Source: JAQBXX01 sp947085325
Lineage (GTDB): Bacteria > Pseudomonadota > Gammaproteobacteria > SURF-13
Length of the DNA: 29,757 bases
Direction: 5' to 3'
Assembly: GCA_947085325.1 (NCBI GenBank)
Contig: CAMTVY010000012.1
Location: 1 to 29,757 of the forward strand
Below, in pieces: positions 7,090 to 14,641 of the stretch. Below the pieces are notes generated by a model. It was not told the DNA's origin, made no database searches, and saw only the letters and a program-made list of their open reading frames with translations. Position numbers and translations under genes: made by a program. The first letter of the stretch is position 1, and every line of letters begins with the position of its first letter.

Positions 7090-7416
7090 TTAAGCAGTGC
7101 GCCGCCGTTTGCCGCGTCCGCTTGCAGGCAGAGTTAAATCGAATGAAGCGTCCTTGAACGCGCGCAATACGGCATTGATGCGCGTCTGGTAGCCTTGTCC
7201 CTAGGCCTTAAACCACATGAGGACGTCTGCGTCCACGCGAAGCGAAATAGATGCCTTTGGCGGAACGGGTTTCAGGCCTTGACGCAGGATACCTCGAACG
7301 ACATGTTTGACGTCAGCCCCAAGGTGCTCAGACGTCAGCTTGATGTCCTTGTCCTTCATTGCCTTGACGCGAGACCCATCAGTTCTGGATGTTTTGGAAG
7401 AAGATGATTTGCTCAT
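7090..7416 (-). pseudogene. BrnA-type antitoxin interrupted by an in-frame amber codon
   Basis: The reading frame from ATG 7416 gives 71 residues ending VDADVLMWFKA and then meets TAG at 7203-7201. In the same frame the sequence continues GQGYQTRINAVLRAF and ends at TAA (7092-7090), 36 codons later. Joined, the product is a normal BrnA antitoxin: an acidic linker (AMKDKDIKL), GLKPVPPKASISLRVDADVLMWFKA, then the second half of the ribbon-helix-helix. BrnA relatives commonly read FKAQGxGYQTRIN, so a single CAG-to-TAG change explains the break. An AGG-containing Shine-Dalgarno precedes the ATG. No separate toxin gene lies directly upstream; an intact brnT lies 64 bases downstream. The truncated 71-residue form would lack the second helix. 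Confidence 0.8.
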
Positions 7417-7478
7417 TTTTTGTCGCCTTACGAAAAGAGAGGCGTTCGTTGGCGGTCGGCTGGAATAATGGGCTGGTC

Positions 7479-7565
7479 TTATTTAGCGTGGCGATTGGGA
7501 TCAAGAGCCAAACCAACAAAAACAGCAGCTACTGCCAAAACAAGAATAGCAACAATAATGTCCAT
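7479..7565 (-). CDS. 28-residue single-span membrane microprotein
   Basis: ATG at 7565 opens a 28-codon frame ending in TAA at 7481-7479. GGAGGG lies 9 bases upstream of the start, one of the best Shine-Dalgarno sequences in the window. The product is almost entirely one hydrophobic helix (MDIIVAILVLAVAAVFVG) followed by a short polar, basic tail (DPNRHAK), a typical single-span inner-membrane microprotein with the tail probably cytoplasmic. It lies between htpG and the broken brnA on the same strand, in AT-richer DNA than its surroundings. I do not recognise a family; it resembles small regulatory or accessory subunits only in shape. It could be a chance frame, but the ribosome site and uniform hydrophobicity argue otherwise. 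Confidence 0.6.
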   Translation of the reverse strand: MDIIVAILVLAVAAVFVGLALDPNRHAK

Positions 7566-7662
7566 GGTTATAGCCCTCCGAGCGATTCAATTCGCCTGTG
7601 TAAAAGTACGACACCGACTTCAGAATAATACACCTCTTTGAAGCGGATTAGTCTACCTGGAA

Positions 7663-9549
7663 CTATGCACCCATCTCCACCAGCCGCTGATTCAGGCGCC
7701 GCACGAAACCCACCGGGTCTTCGAGCTGGGCGCCTTCGGAGAGTTGGGCCTGGTCGAACAGGATGTGCGCCCAGTCGGTGAAGCGTTCGTTGTCGGCTTC
7801 GTTGGTGATGCGCACGACGAGTGGGTGCTCCACGTTGATTTCCAGTATCGGTTTGCTGCCCGGTATCGCCTGCCCGGCGGCTTTGAGCAGGCGCTCGAGG
7901 TGCGCGCCCATGTCGTGCGCCTCGCTGACCAGGCACGCGGGCGAGGTGGTGAGGCGGTTGCTTACGCGCACCTCTTTCACCCGGTCGCCGAGCGCGGTCT
8001 TGATGCGTTCGATCAGGCCCTGGAATTCATCGGCGGGTTTTTTATGTTGTTCGGTGTCGCTTGCGCCTTCCAGCTTACCGAGATCAAGCTCGCCCTTGGC
8101 GACGGACTGAAGCTGTTTGCCTTCGAACCCGGAAAGGTGTGAGGCCAGCCATTCGTCCACGCGGTCGTACATCAGCAATACCTCGACACCGTTCTTGCGC
8201 AGCAGTTCGAGGTGCGGGCTGTGTTTTGCGGCGGCGAAGGTGTCGGCGGTGATGTAATAAATTTTGTCCTGGCCCGGCTTCATGCGCGCGACATAATCGG
8301 CGAGCGCAACATCCTGCGCGTCGGTGTCTTTGTGCGTGGAGGCGAAGCGTAACAGTTTCGCGATACGCTCGCGGTTGGCGTGATCTTCCACCACGCCTTC
8401 CTTGAGCACGAGCCCGAACTCTTTCCAGAATTTGGCGTATTTCTCCGCGTCGCTCGCCGCGACATCCTCCAGCAGCGCCAGCACCTTCTTGACCGACGCT
8501 GCACGCATCGTTTCGACCACCTTGCTGCCCTGTAAAATCTCGCGCGATACATTGAGCGGCAAGTCGTTGGAGTCGATCACGCCGCGCACGAAGCGCAGGT
8601 AGTGCGGCATGAGCTGCTGCGCGTCTTCCATGATGAACACGCGCCGCACATACAGCTTCACGCCGTGGCGGCTGTCGCGATCCCACAGGTCGAACGGCGC
8701 GCGCGCCGGGACATACAGCAGCAGCGTGTATTCCTGCTTGCCCTCGACGCGGCTGTGCACGTGCGCGAGCGGCGGCTCGAAGTCGTGCGCCACGTGCTTG
8801 TAAAACTCAGTGTATTCGTCCGCGCTGATCTCGGCCTTGGGGCGCGCCCACAGGGCCGAGGCGCGGTTAACGGTTTCGTAGGCGTCTTCTTTCTCCTTGT
8901 CTTCGGACGGCAGCAGGATAGGTACGCTGATGTGGTCGGAGTAGGTGCGGATGATATTGCGCAGGCGGAAGCCGTCGAGGAATTCGTCCTCGCCCGCGCG
9001 CAGGTGCAGCGTGACCTCGGTGCCGCGCGTTTCTTTTTCGACGGTTTCGATGCTGTAGTCGCCCTCGCCGCCCGATTCCCAGCGCACCCCGTGTTCCGCG
9101 GTGAGCCCGGCGCGGCGTGTGGTGAGCGTGACCTTGTCGGCGACGATGAAGGCCGAATAAAATCCGACGCCGAACTGGCCGATGAGGTGCGCGTCTTTGG
9201 CCTGGTCGCCGGTGAGTTTTTCGAAGAATGCGCGTGTGCCGGATTTGGCGATGGTGCCGATGTTGTCCACCACTTCGGCGCGGGTCATGCCGATGCCGTT
9301 GTCGGCAAGGGTGACGGTGCGCTGCTTTTTGTCGTAGTGCACATGGATGTTGAGCTCGCTGATGCCTTCGTAGAGCGCATCGTCCGTAAGCGCCTCGAAG
9401 CGCAGCTTGTCGATGGCATCGGAGGCGTTGGAAATCAGCTCGCGTAAAAATATTTCCTTGTTGCTGTAGAGCGAGTGGATCATGAGGCCGAGCAGTTGCT
9501 TTACCTCGGCCTGAAAGCCCAGTGTTTCCTTGTGTGCTGCTATCGTCAT
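7663..9549 (-). CDS. htpG: Molecular chaperone HtpG (Hsp90)
   Basis: Cytosolic Hsp90 chaperone, 628 residues, full length for the family (E. coli 624). The N-terminal GHKL ATPase domain shows RELISNASDAIDKLR (catalytic-site Glu and the ATP-binding Asn), the ADNGIGM motif, IGTIAKSGT, GQFGVGFYSAF of the lid, and GTEVTLHL. The middle domain includes LYVRRVFIMED, LPLNVSREILQ and FWKEFG. The C-terminal dimerisation domain holds RLTTSPACLV. It starts ATG-ACG at 9549 behind AAGGAAG. A sigma-32-like promoter lies about 45-70 bases upstream, so heat induction is expected. It appears monocistronic, diverging from the sulfurtransferase gene. Confidence 0.98.
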   Translation of the reverse strand: MTIAAHKETLGFQAEVKQLLGLMIHSLYSNKEIFLRELISNASDAIDKLRFEALTDDALYEGISELNIHVHYDKKQRTVTLADNGIGMTRAEVVDNIGTIAKSGTRAFFEKLTGDQAKDAHLIGQFGVGFYSAFIVADKVTLTTRRAGLTAEHGVRWESGGEGDYSIETVEKETRGTEVTLHLRAGEDEFLDGFRLRNIIRTYSDHISVPILLPSEDKEKEDAYETVNRASALWARPKAEISADEYTEFYKHVAHDFEPPLAHVHSRVEGKQEYTLLLYVPARAPFDLWDRDSRHGVKLYVRRVFIMEDAQQLMPHYLRFVRGVIDSNDLPLNVSREILQGSKVVETMRAASVKKVLALLEDVAASDAEKYAKFWKEFGLVLKEGVVEDHANRERIAKLLRFASTHKDTDAQDVALADYVARMKPGQDKIYYITADTFAAAKHSPHLELLRKNGVEVLLMYDRVDEWLASHLSGFEGKQLQSVAKGELDLGKLEGASDTEQHKKPADEFQGLIERIKTALGDRVKEVRVSNRLTTSPACLVSEAHDMGAHLERLLKAAGQAIPGSKPILEINVEHPLVVRITNEADNERFTDWAHILFDQAQLSEGAQLEDPVGFVRRLNQRLVEMGA

Positions 9550-9586
9550 GTTGCGTCTTCCTTTGTGCTGAAAATGTGAGCCAGGT

Positions 9587-9620
9587 ATTATACGTGGGGA
9601 TCACCCGCCGGAATCTCAAG
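9587..9620 (-). promoter_or_regulatory. Sigma-32-like heat-shock promoter of htpG
   Basis: On the minus strand CTTGAGA (9620-9614) is followed after 14 bases by CCCCACGT (9599-9592), one mismatch in each element to CTTGAAA and CCCCATNT. A TATAAT overlaps the downstream edge (9592-9587), so a housekeeping promoter may coexist. The site is 43 bases before the htpG start codon. Confidence 0.68.
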
Positions 9621-9683
9621 GGAGGTGGCTATTGCCTCGCGATTTAGGGTAAGCTTTCGTCACGAACTAACGGAGTCTTAACA

Positions 9684-10496
9684 ATGCAGCCGCAGTTCCC
9701 TCTGGTAGTCGAGCCTGCTCAATTGGCAGAGCAGCTCGGGGCGCAAAATCTTCTGATTGTAGACCTGTGCAAGCCTGAGATTTACGCTAATCAGCACGTC
9801 CCCGGCGCCATCCACTTGGAATATGCGCAACTCGTCACGGCGCAGCCGCCGGTGATGGGCCTGTTGCCTGATGACGCGTGCCTCGGCCAGGTGTTTTCGG
9901 CGCTGGGCCTTGCCCCCGACATGCACGTGGTAGCTTACGATGACGAGGGTGGCGCCAAGGCGTGCCGTCTGCTGTGGACGCTGGACGTGATCGGCCATGC
10001 GCACTTTTCGCTGCTGAACGGTGGACTGCGCGCGTGGCTCGCGGGGCGGCATCCGGTGAACAATACGCCTGCCCGTCCCGGCGCAAGCCACTATCAGGTG
10101 ACGTGCTCAGGCCGTGCTCTGGCGGACAAGGAATACATCCTCGCGCACCTGCAGGATGCGCAGGTGAAGCTGCTCGACGCGCGCACGCCAGGCGAGTACC
10201 GCGGCACCGACAAGCGTGCCCAGCGCGGCGGACACATCCCCGGCGCGGTTAATATGGACTGGACCGAGGCGCTCGACATGCAAAACAGCGGACGCCTCAA
10301 AGCTGCCGATGCGCTGCGCGCGCGACTGGATGCGCTCGGGGTAACGCCGGACAAGGAGGTCATCGTGTACTGCCAGACCCATCATCGCTCGTCGCACACC
10401 TATATCGTGCTCAAGTCGCTCGGTTACCCGCGCCTCAAGGGCTATCCGGGTGCATGGTCGGAGTGGGGCAATAGCTGCGATACGCCGGTGGAGTAA
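9684..10496 (+). CDS. Sulfurtransferase, two rhodanese domains (SseA-type)
   Basis: A 270-residue cytoplasmic thiosulfate or 3-mercaptopyruvate sulfurtransferase that moves sulfane sulfur to cyanide or thiol acceptors. Two rhodanese domains are visible: domain 1 (about 8-125; IVDLCKPEIYANQHVPGAIHL, YDDEGGAKACRLLW, NGGLRAWL) lacks a catalytic loop, and domain 2 (about 140-268; LLDARTPGEYRG, GGHIPGAVNMDW) has the active loop C230-QTHHRSS. Thiosulfate enzymes usually have a basic loop such as CRxGxR, and mercaptopyruvate enzymes CG(S/T)G(V/T); this histidine-rich loop matches neither closely, so the substrate is open. ACTAACGGAGTC supplies a Shine-Dalgarno before the ATG. No DNA neighbour suggests a pathway. 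Confidence 0.9.
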   Translation: MQPQFPLVVEPAQLAEQLGAQNLLIVDLCKPEIYANQHVPGAIHLEYAQLVTAQPPVMGLLPDDACLGQVFSALGLAPDMHVVAYDDEGGAKACRLLWTLDVIGHAHFSLLNGGLRAWLAGRHPVNNTPARPGASHYQVTCSGRALADKEYILAHLQDAQVKLLDARTPGEYRGTDKRAQRGGHIPGAVNMDWTEALDMQNSGRLKAADALRARLDALGVTPDKEVIVYCQTHHRSSHTYIVLKSLGYPRLKGYPGAWSEWGNSCDTPVE

Positions 10497-10513
10497 CGGG
10501 CACCTCTAACGGC

Positions 10514-11062
10514 TCAGCCGGCGGCAGCAAGCGGCCGCGTCGTGAGCACGCGGTAACGCGCGCCGTCACTGAGGGGCTGTGACTCCGCCAGCGCGAAACT
10601 GCTCACACGCCATTCGATGGGCGCGCTCAGCGCGGGCAGTGCGGCCGCCGCGTGCACCTTGCGCGCGAAGGTAAGATGCGGCTGATATGGACGTTCATCC
10701 GGTTTTATCTTGCACGGCTGCAATGCCCGGTGCAGGCCCGTTACCAACTCCAGCAATGCGTCAGGACAATGCGCCGCCCCGAGCCACAAGATGCGCGGGC
10801 CCGGCCAGTGACCGAGCTTGTCCAGCGTCAGGGTGAAGGGCTCGACGCGTACCAGCGCGGCGGCCTGTTCGGCGCAGTGTTGAGTTGACGCATCCAGGCT
10901 GCCGAGGAATACCAGCGTGAGGTGCAGATCGTTGCTGTGTGTCGCGCGCGCCTGTGCAGGTACGATTCCGCGCAGCGCCTGCGTCAAGCACTCGCGCGTG
11001 GTGGCATCCGGCCAGAGCGCGAAAAACAGACGCCGCGTGCGCGCGGGATCCGTCTCATCCAT
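10514..11062 (-). CDS. thpR: RNA 2',3'-cyclic phosphodiesterase
   Basis: A 182-residue 2H phosphoesterase (ThpR/LigT) that opens 2',3'-cyclic phosphates on RNA ends. Both catalytic H-x-T-x motifs are present: H47-LTL (DLHLTLVFLG) and H129-LTF (PHLTFARK). The family opening RLFFALWPD lies at residues 11-19. The start at 11062 gives a normal family length; the frame open to 11236 lies antisense-free inside pncC and lacks family similarity. The first 8 bases overlap the end of pncC, so translation is likely coupled. A short proline- and arginine-rich C-terminus ends TRPLAAAG. Confidence 0.92.
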   Translation of the reverse strand: MDETDPARTRRLFFALWPDATTRECLTQALRGIVPAQARATHSNDLHLTLVFLGSLDASTQHCAEQAAALVRVEPFTLTLDKLGHWPGPRILWLGAAHCPDALLELVTGLHRALQPCKIKPDERPYQPHLTFARKVHAAAALPALSAPIEWRVSSFALAESQPLSDGARYRVLTTRPLAAAG

Positions 11063-11567
11063 CGTGCAGAAAATCCAGCACGCCCTGCAAGGCGGCAAAC
11101 ACGGCCTGGCGTCGCACCGCCTCACGATCACCGGAGAAATGCTCGGTGCGGCGGCGTGTTTCGCGTCCGCATCCGGCCCAGGCAAGACATACGGTGCCGA
11201 GTGGCTTGGTCTTGGTGGCGCCGCCCGGCCCGGCAAGGCCGCTGACGGCGAGGCTGATCTGGGCGTGGCTGTGACGCAATGCCCCTTCCGCCATGCGACA
11301 TACTGTGGGCTCGCTTACCGCGCCGTGTGCGCGCAGCACGGCTGAGGGCACATCCAGCATCTCGTGTTTCGCGGTATTGGTATAGGTGATGAAGCCGCGC
11401 TCAAACCATGCCGAGCTCCCGGGCACGGCGGTGATGGCTTGCGCCACCCAACCCCCGGTGCATGATTCTGCTGTGGTCAGCATGAGGCCCCGCCGCTTGA
11501 GTGCGCGCCCGACCTGCGCGGCGAGGGTATTTGGTGAGTGTTGGCGTGAAGAGTGTGTGGCGGGCAC
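11055..11567 (-). CDS. pncC: CinA-family nicotinamide-nucleotide amidohydrolase
   Basis: A 170-residue stand-alone CinA C-terminal domain, PncC, which deamidates NMN to nicotinate mononucleotide in NAD salvage. Seen directly are the catalytic block LTTAESCTGGWVAQAIT (residues 30-46), GSSAWFERGFITYTN, AVSEPTVCRMAEGA, and SGLAGPGGATKTKPLGTV. The start is the GTG at 11567; an in-frame TAG lies just upstream, so it cannot be longer. No convincing Shine-Dalgarno precedes it. It overlaps thpR by 8 bases and probably forms a two-gene operon with it. Confidence 0.93.
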   Translation of the reverse strand: MPATHSSRQHSPNTLAAQVGRALKRRGLMLTTAESCTGGWVAQAITAVPGSSAWFERGFITYTNTAKHEMLDVPSAVLRAHGAVSEPTVCRMAEGALRHSHAQISLAVSGLAGPGGATKTKPLGTVCLAWAGCGRETRRRTEHFSGDREAVRRQAVFAALQGVLDFLHDG

Positions 11568-11645
11568 TTTGAACGCGGCCTAAGGGCAGGCGCTGTGTTT
11601 CAAGGTAAGGCGGACAGGGACAGGCAGAGTTGCAAGGACTAGGGG

Positions 11646-11684
11646 ATACAGAAAATGGCTGGCAGCGTTGTTGCTGCCAGCCAT
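11646..11684 (-). terminator. Rho-independent terminator of the small lipoprotein gene
   Basis: A perfect 12-bp stem (11655-11666 with 11673-11684), six-base loop, followed on the minus strand by TTTTCTGTAT. It begins 16 bases after the lipoprotein stop codon and is one of the clearest terminators in the window. Confidence 0.82.
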
Positions 11685-11699
11685 GGTCAAGAACCTGTG

Positions 11700-11906
11700 T
11701 TAGGGCGCTGCTGTTTCAGCAGGTGCGGCTTCAGCAGGTGCGGCTTCAGCAGGTGCGGCTTCAGCAGGTGCGGCTTCAGCAGGTGCAGCCTCAACTGCCG
11801 GAGCTTCGTTCACGGTCTCCTCAGCAGCCTGCTCGGTTTTGCCGCAAGCGGTAAGGCCGAGCACAAACAGCGCGGCACCCACCATTATAAGAATTTTCTT
11901 TATCAT
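11700..11906 (-). CDS. Small repeat-containing lipoprotein
   Basis: A 68-residue predicted lipoprotein. The start at 11906 (MIKKILIMVG) is chosen because GAGGGG lies 9 bases upstream; the in-frame TTG at 11915 is too close to it. The signal sequence is KK, then a hydrophobic core ending in lipobox LTAC, with the acylated Cys at residue 21. The mature chain starts GKTEQAAEETVNEAP and then consists of five tandem copies of AAPAE-type pentapeptides ending ETAAP. The mature protein is acidic, low in complexity and probably unstructured. It resembles no enzyme; a small envelope spacer or adaptor is possible. Monocistronic, with its own strong terminator. Confidence 0.72.
   Translation of the reverse strand: MIKKILIMVGAALFVLGLTACGKTEQAAEETVNEAPAVEAAPAEAAPAEAAPAEAAPAEAAPAETAAP
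11716..11790 (-). repeat. Tandem repeat, five 15-bp units
   Basis: Four perfect copies of TCAGCAGGTGCGGCT (11716-11775) and a fifth with two changes near its 3' end (11776-11790). The unit length is a multiple of three, so copy-number change would lengthen or shorten the lipoprotein in steps of five residues without shifting the frame. Confidence 0.95.
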
Positions 11907-12312
11907 TTGTGTCAACCCCTCGGGAAATTAAGTATACGAGCTCCCAAGTTAACATGATTGATCTATCGTGATCAAGGGAGCCCCAGAGAAATATTTTATG
12001 CGCTCGCTAGCCAGTAATTTTTCTGAGAGAAAACTGAGGCGCGGTGTGTAGTGATTTGAGGCGCAGGCTTCAAGGTGTCTGCCGGAAAAACAGCGTAATC
12101 GGGTGGCGTGGGATGTTAAGCAAGTGTGCCGGCACGGAGACATTGCCGGGCGGCAAAAGCCCGGCAATATCGGCGACAGATTAATGACGAATAGCGCAAT
12201 GACAGCCATGATAAACTGTAACTAGTTGAATTATATAGTATTTGTTTATTTGTGGGGTTGGCACGGTTCTGGCTACAAATAATCGCAAACAGACTATTTT
12301 GAGGTTTCGAGC
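11907..12312. other. Intergenic region between lipoprotein and diguanylate cyclase genes
   Basis: A 406-base divergent gap with no convincing gene on either strand. It holds a perfect 10-bp stem-loop (12142-12151 with 12159-12168, loop GGCAAAA) without a following T-run, and AT-rich DNA at 12225-12255 (TATATAGTATTTGTTTATTTG), a likely promoter region for the cyclase. The minus-strand open frame at 11949-12209 has no recognisable features. No riboswitch fold was recognised. Confidence 0.5.
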
Positions 12313-13248
12313 ATGGCAACGCCACAAGCGTCACACTTCCCTTCGGTGAATACCAACCAAGCGGACAGGCATCTACATGCCCGCCCCGCGCCGGGCATGA
12401 TACAGGCCAACGATGGACGGCAGGGGCTGGATCGTGCGCTACAGATATCTGCACGCTTACAGACCACGCTCGAGGTAGACAAGCTGGTTGATATCTACGC
12501 CCAGGAAATCAAAAGCAGCATCAGCTACCACAGCATTTCCTACCAGCATCCGGAGCAGGGCTTTAGTATTACGCGGGGCGAGGTTGCACGCCATACATGT
12601 AGCTACCAACTGGTGGTCAATAACCAGTTTCTGGGTGAAATGACATTTACGCGCAAGCGGAAATTTAGCCAGGGCGAGAGCCAGGTGCTTGAGGGCTTGC
12701 TGTGTGGCTTGGTTTATCCGCTACGCAACGCCCTGCTATACAATCAAGCGCTGAAGGCTGCCTTCTGTGATCCGCTTACCGGTATAAATAACCGCAGCAC
12801 GATGAGCGCGACACTCAAGCGAGAGGTGGAGCTTGCGCGACGTAATGATATACCGCTGTCGGTGATTATGCTGGATATCGATCGTTTCAAGTCCATCAAT
12901 GACCATTACGGTCACGCGGCAGGCGACAGAGCGATCTGTGCGGTAGCAGATGAGTTGACTGCGTGCATCCGCAGCAGCGACGTCCTGTTCCGTTATGGCG
13001 GAGAGGAGTTCGCCATTATCCTGAACAACACTGGCCCGGGTGGCGCAGTGCTGCTGGCTGAGCGCATACGTCTGGCGTTGGAGGGAACGGAGTGCTTACA
13101 CAACAACGCTGTCATCCGCCTCACTGCGAGTATAGGTGTGGCATTTCTAGATGACACCGATGACGATGAGCGGCTTTTCAAGAAGGCTGACGAGGCGCTG
13201 TATCAAGCCAAATCAGAGGGCCGTAATCGAGTGCGGCTCGCTGCTTGA
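12313..13248 (+). CDS. Diguanylate cyclase, GGDEF domain
   Basis: A 311-residue soluble enzyme that makes cyclic di-GMP from two GTP. Residues about 40-145 resemble a divergent sensory domain of GAF type, with no transmembrane segment, and the GGDEF domain spans about 150-310. Key motifs: DPLTGINNR (153-161), LDIDRFKSINDHYGH (187-201), the catalytic GGEEF at 229-233, and SIGVAF. The inhibitory I-site RSSD (220-223) stands exactly five residues before GGEEF, so product inhibition is expected. The start ATG-GCA has a weak Shine-Dalgarno (GAGGTTTCGAGC). The 3' end overlaps the facing cfa gene by 46 bases. Confidence 0.92.
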   Translation: MATPQASHFPSVNTNQADRHLHARPAPGMIQANDGRQGLDRALQISARLQTTLEVDKLVDIYAQEIKSSISYHSISYQHPEQGFSITRGEVARHTCSYQLVVNNQFLGEMTFTRKRKFSQGESQVLEGLLCGLVYPLRNALLYNQALKAAFCDPLTGINNRSTMSATLKREVELARRNDIPLSVIMLDIDRFKSINDHYGHAAGDRAICAVADELTACIRSSDVLFRYGGEEFAIILNNTGPGGAVLLAERIRLALEGTECLHNNAVIRLTASIGVAFLDDTDDDERLFKKADEALYQAKSEGRNRVRLAA

Positions 13249-14501
13249 GTAAAGCCTCCGGCCTCCTTCATCTCTTTTGTTTCCGCTGAGCAGGGGGCGG
13301 GCACAATGGCGCTGCTGTCCTCGCGGTAAAGATAGCTGCGTGTGATGGGCGTGACGCCCAGATGATGCGTTAACTGCACCTGAAACACGACCAGATCCCG
13401 CCAACGAAACGCGGCTTCGCATGAAGCCAGATAAAACTCCCACATACGGCAAAAGCGTTCACCCATGCGTTGCTTGATCGGATCCCGGTGCGTATGGAAG
13501 CGCTGGTTCCACGCGGCCAGCGTCATTGCATAATGCAGCTGCAGCACTTCGATATCACAACTCACCAGCCCGGACTGTTCAATTGCACCCACCATCTCTG
13601 ACAGGGCGGGGTTGTAGCCGCCGGGGAAAATATATTTCTCGATCCAGGGATTGGTCGCCCCCGGCGGGCCGTGGCGCCCGATAGTGTGCACCAGCGCGAT
13701 GCCGTCGCCAGTGAGCAGGCGGCGCACCTGGTCGAAATAGTCGCGGTAGTGACGTACGCCTACGTGCTCAAACATGCCCACACTGACAATGCGATCATAC
13801 GTGCCATGATGCTCGCGGTAATCCTGCAAGCGGAACGTTAACTGTTTTTCCATGCCACGCGCGCGCGCGCGGGACTCCGCAACACGTAATTGCTCGCGCG
13901 CGAGGGTGAGCCCGGTGACTTCCACGCCCGCATGTTCGGCAAGGTAAAGCGCCAGGCCGCCCCAGCCGCAGCCGATATCAAGTACGCGCTGGCCGGGCTG
14001 GAGGCGCAGCTTGTTCATGATATGCCGGCACTTGGCGCGCTGTGCCTCTTCAAGCGAGATGTTGGGTTCGCAGAAGTAGGCGCAGGAATACTGCATGTCT
14101 TCATCCAGAAAGCGGCGGAACAGCCACTCATCGAGGTCGTAGTGGTGCGCGACATTGCGGTAACTGTGCGCGATGCGATTGCCGCGCGCGAGGAGTTTTT
14201 TAAAGCGATGAGACAGACGGTTGCGCTGCTCAGGCCGCTGCTCGGGGAAGTTCAACATCAGCAGTTCAAGCAGGCCGATCAGGTCGTGGTCTGCGGCATC
14301 CCATTCGCCGCGCATGTAGGTTTCACCCAGCATCAGTTCCGGGTCGCGCAGAATGCGCTCAAGCGCGCTGTCACGGTGCAGCAGCAGTTTCGCGTGCGGC
14401 TGGCCGACGCCGAAGTGGTGGTGCTGGCCATTGGCAAGCACCAGCTCAAGACAACCGCGCCGGATGTGTTTTTGCAGCAGGTTCAGACAGGCTTGGCGCA
14501 T
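13203..14501 (-). CDS. cfa: Cyclopropane-fatty-acyl-phospholipid synthase family protein
   Basis: A 432-residue SAM-dependent enzyme that methylenates cis double bonds in membrane phospholipid acyl chains. The N-terminal domain (about 1-110; LVLANGQ, ELMLGETYMRGEWD) is followed by SYRNVAHHYDLDEWLFRRFLD and the SAM site VLDIGCGWGGLALYLA at 173-188, then VGMFEHVG, FPGGYNPAL, and FQVQLTHHLGVTP. Most family members stop soon after the ITR-YLYR block; here a tail of about 35 low-complexity residues continues into sequence antisense to the diguanylate cyclase. No strong Shine-Dalgarno was seen upstream of 14501. Confidence 0.92.
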   Translation of the reverse strand: MRQACLNLLQKHIRRGCLELVLANGQHHHFGVGQPHAKLLLHRDSALERILRDPELMLGETYMRGEWDAADHDLIGLLELLMLNFPEQRPEQRNRLSHRFKKLLARGNRIAHSYRNVAHHYDLDEWLFRRFLDEDMQYSCAYFCEPNISLEEAQRAKCRHIMNKLRLQPGQRVLDIGCGWGGLALYLAEHAGVEVTGLTLAREQLRVAESRARARGMEKQLTFRLQDYREHHGTYDRIVSVGMFEHVGVRHYRDYFDQVRRLLTGDGIALVHTIGRHGPPGATNPWIEKYIFPGGYNPALSEMVGAIEQSGLVSCDIEVLQLHYAMTLAAWNQRFHTHRDPIKQRMGERFCRMWEFYLASCEAAFRWRDLVVFQVQLTHHLGVTPITRSYLYREDSSAIVPAPCSAETKEMKEAGGFTQAASRTRLRPSDLA

Positions 14502-14641
14502 GATTGAGTAACCTCAGGCGGTAAGCAAATCGCAAGGGCTCAACAACCTTAAATTGCCCTCACCTTAGAAAGACTTTACCAGCACGGCCTCGCACAGGCA
14601 ATGACTGGTTGCGGCAGTACGTAACGAGCCATCCTGTGCGG

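Noticed and set aside
8602..9447. A 281-codon open frame on the plus strand, antisense to htpG.
   Set aside because: The composition (V, A, R, D, F) mirrors complementary HtpG codons; no start signal or family.
11949..12209. An 86-codon minus-strand frame in the gap before the diguanylate cyclase.
   Set aside because: Cys- and Ser-rich random-looking product, no Shine-Dalgarno, interrupted by a strong hairpin.
12040..12312. Possible c-di-GMP riboswitch or small RNA in the leader of the cyclase gene.
   Set aside because: Only a single hairpin (12142-12168) was found; the conserved core of a GEMM-type riboswitch is not present.
13858..13872. A run of alternating CG at about 13858-13872 as a possible Z-DNA or regulatory element.
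   Set aside because: It lies inside cfa and encodes a normal RARAR stretch in a GC-rich genome.
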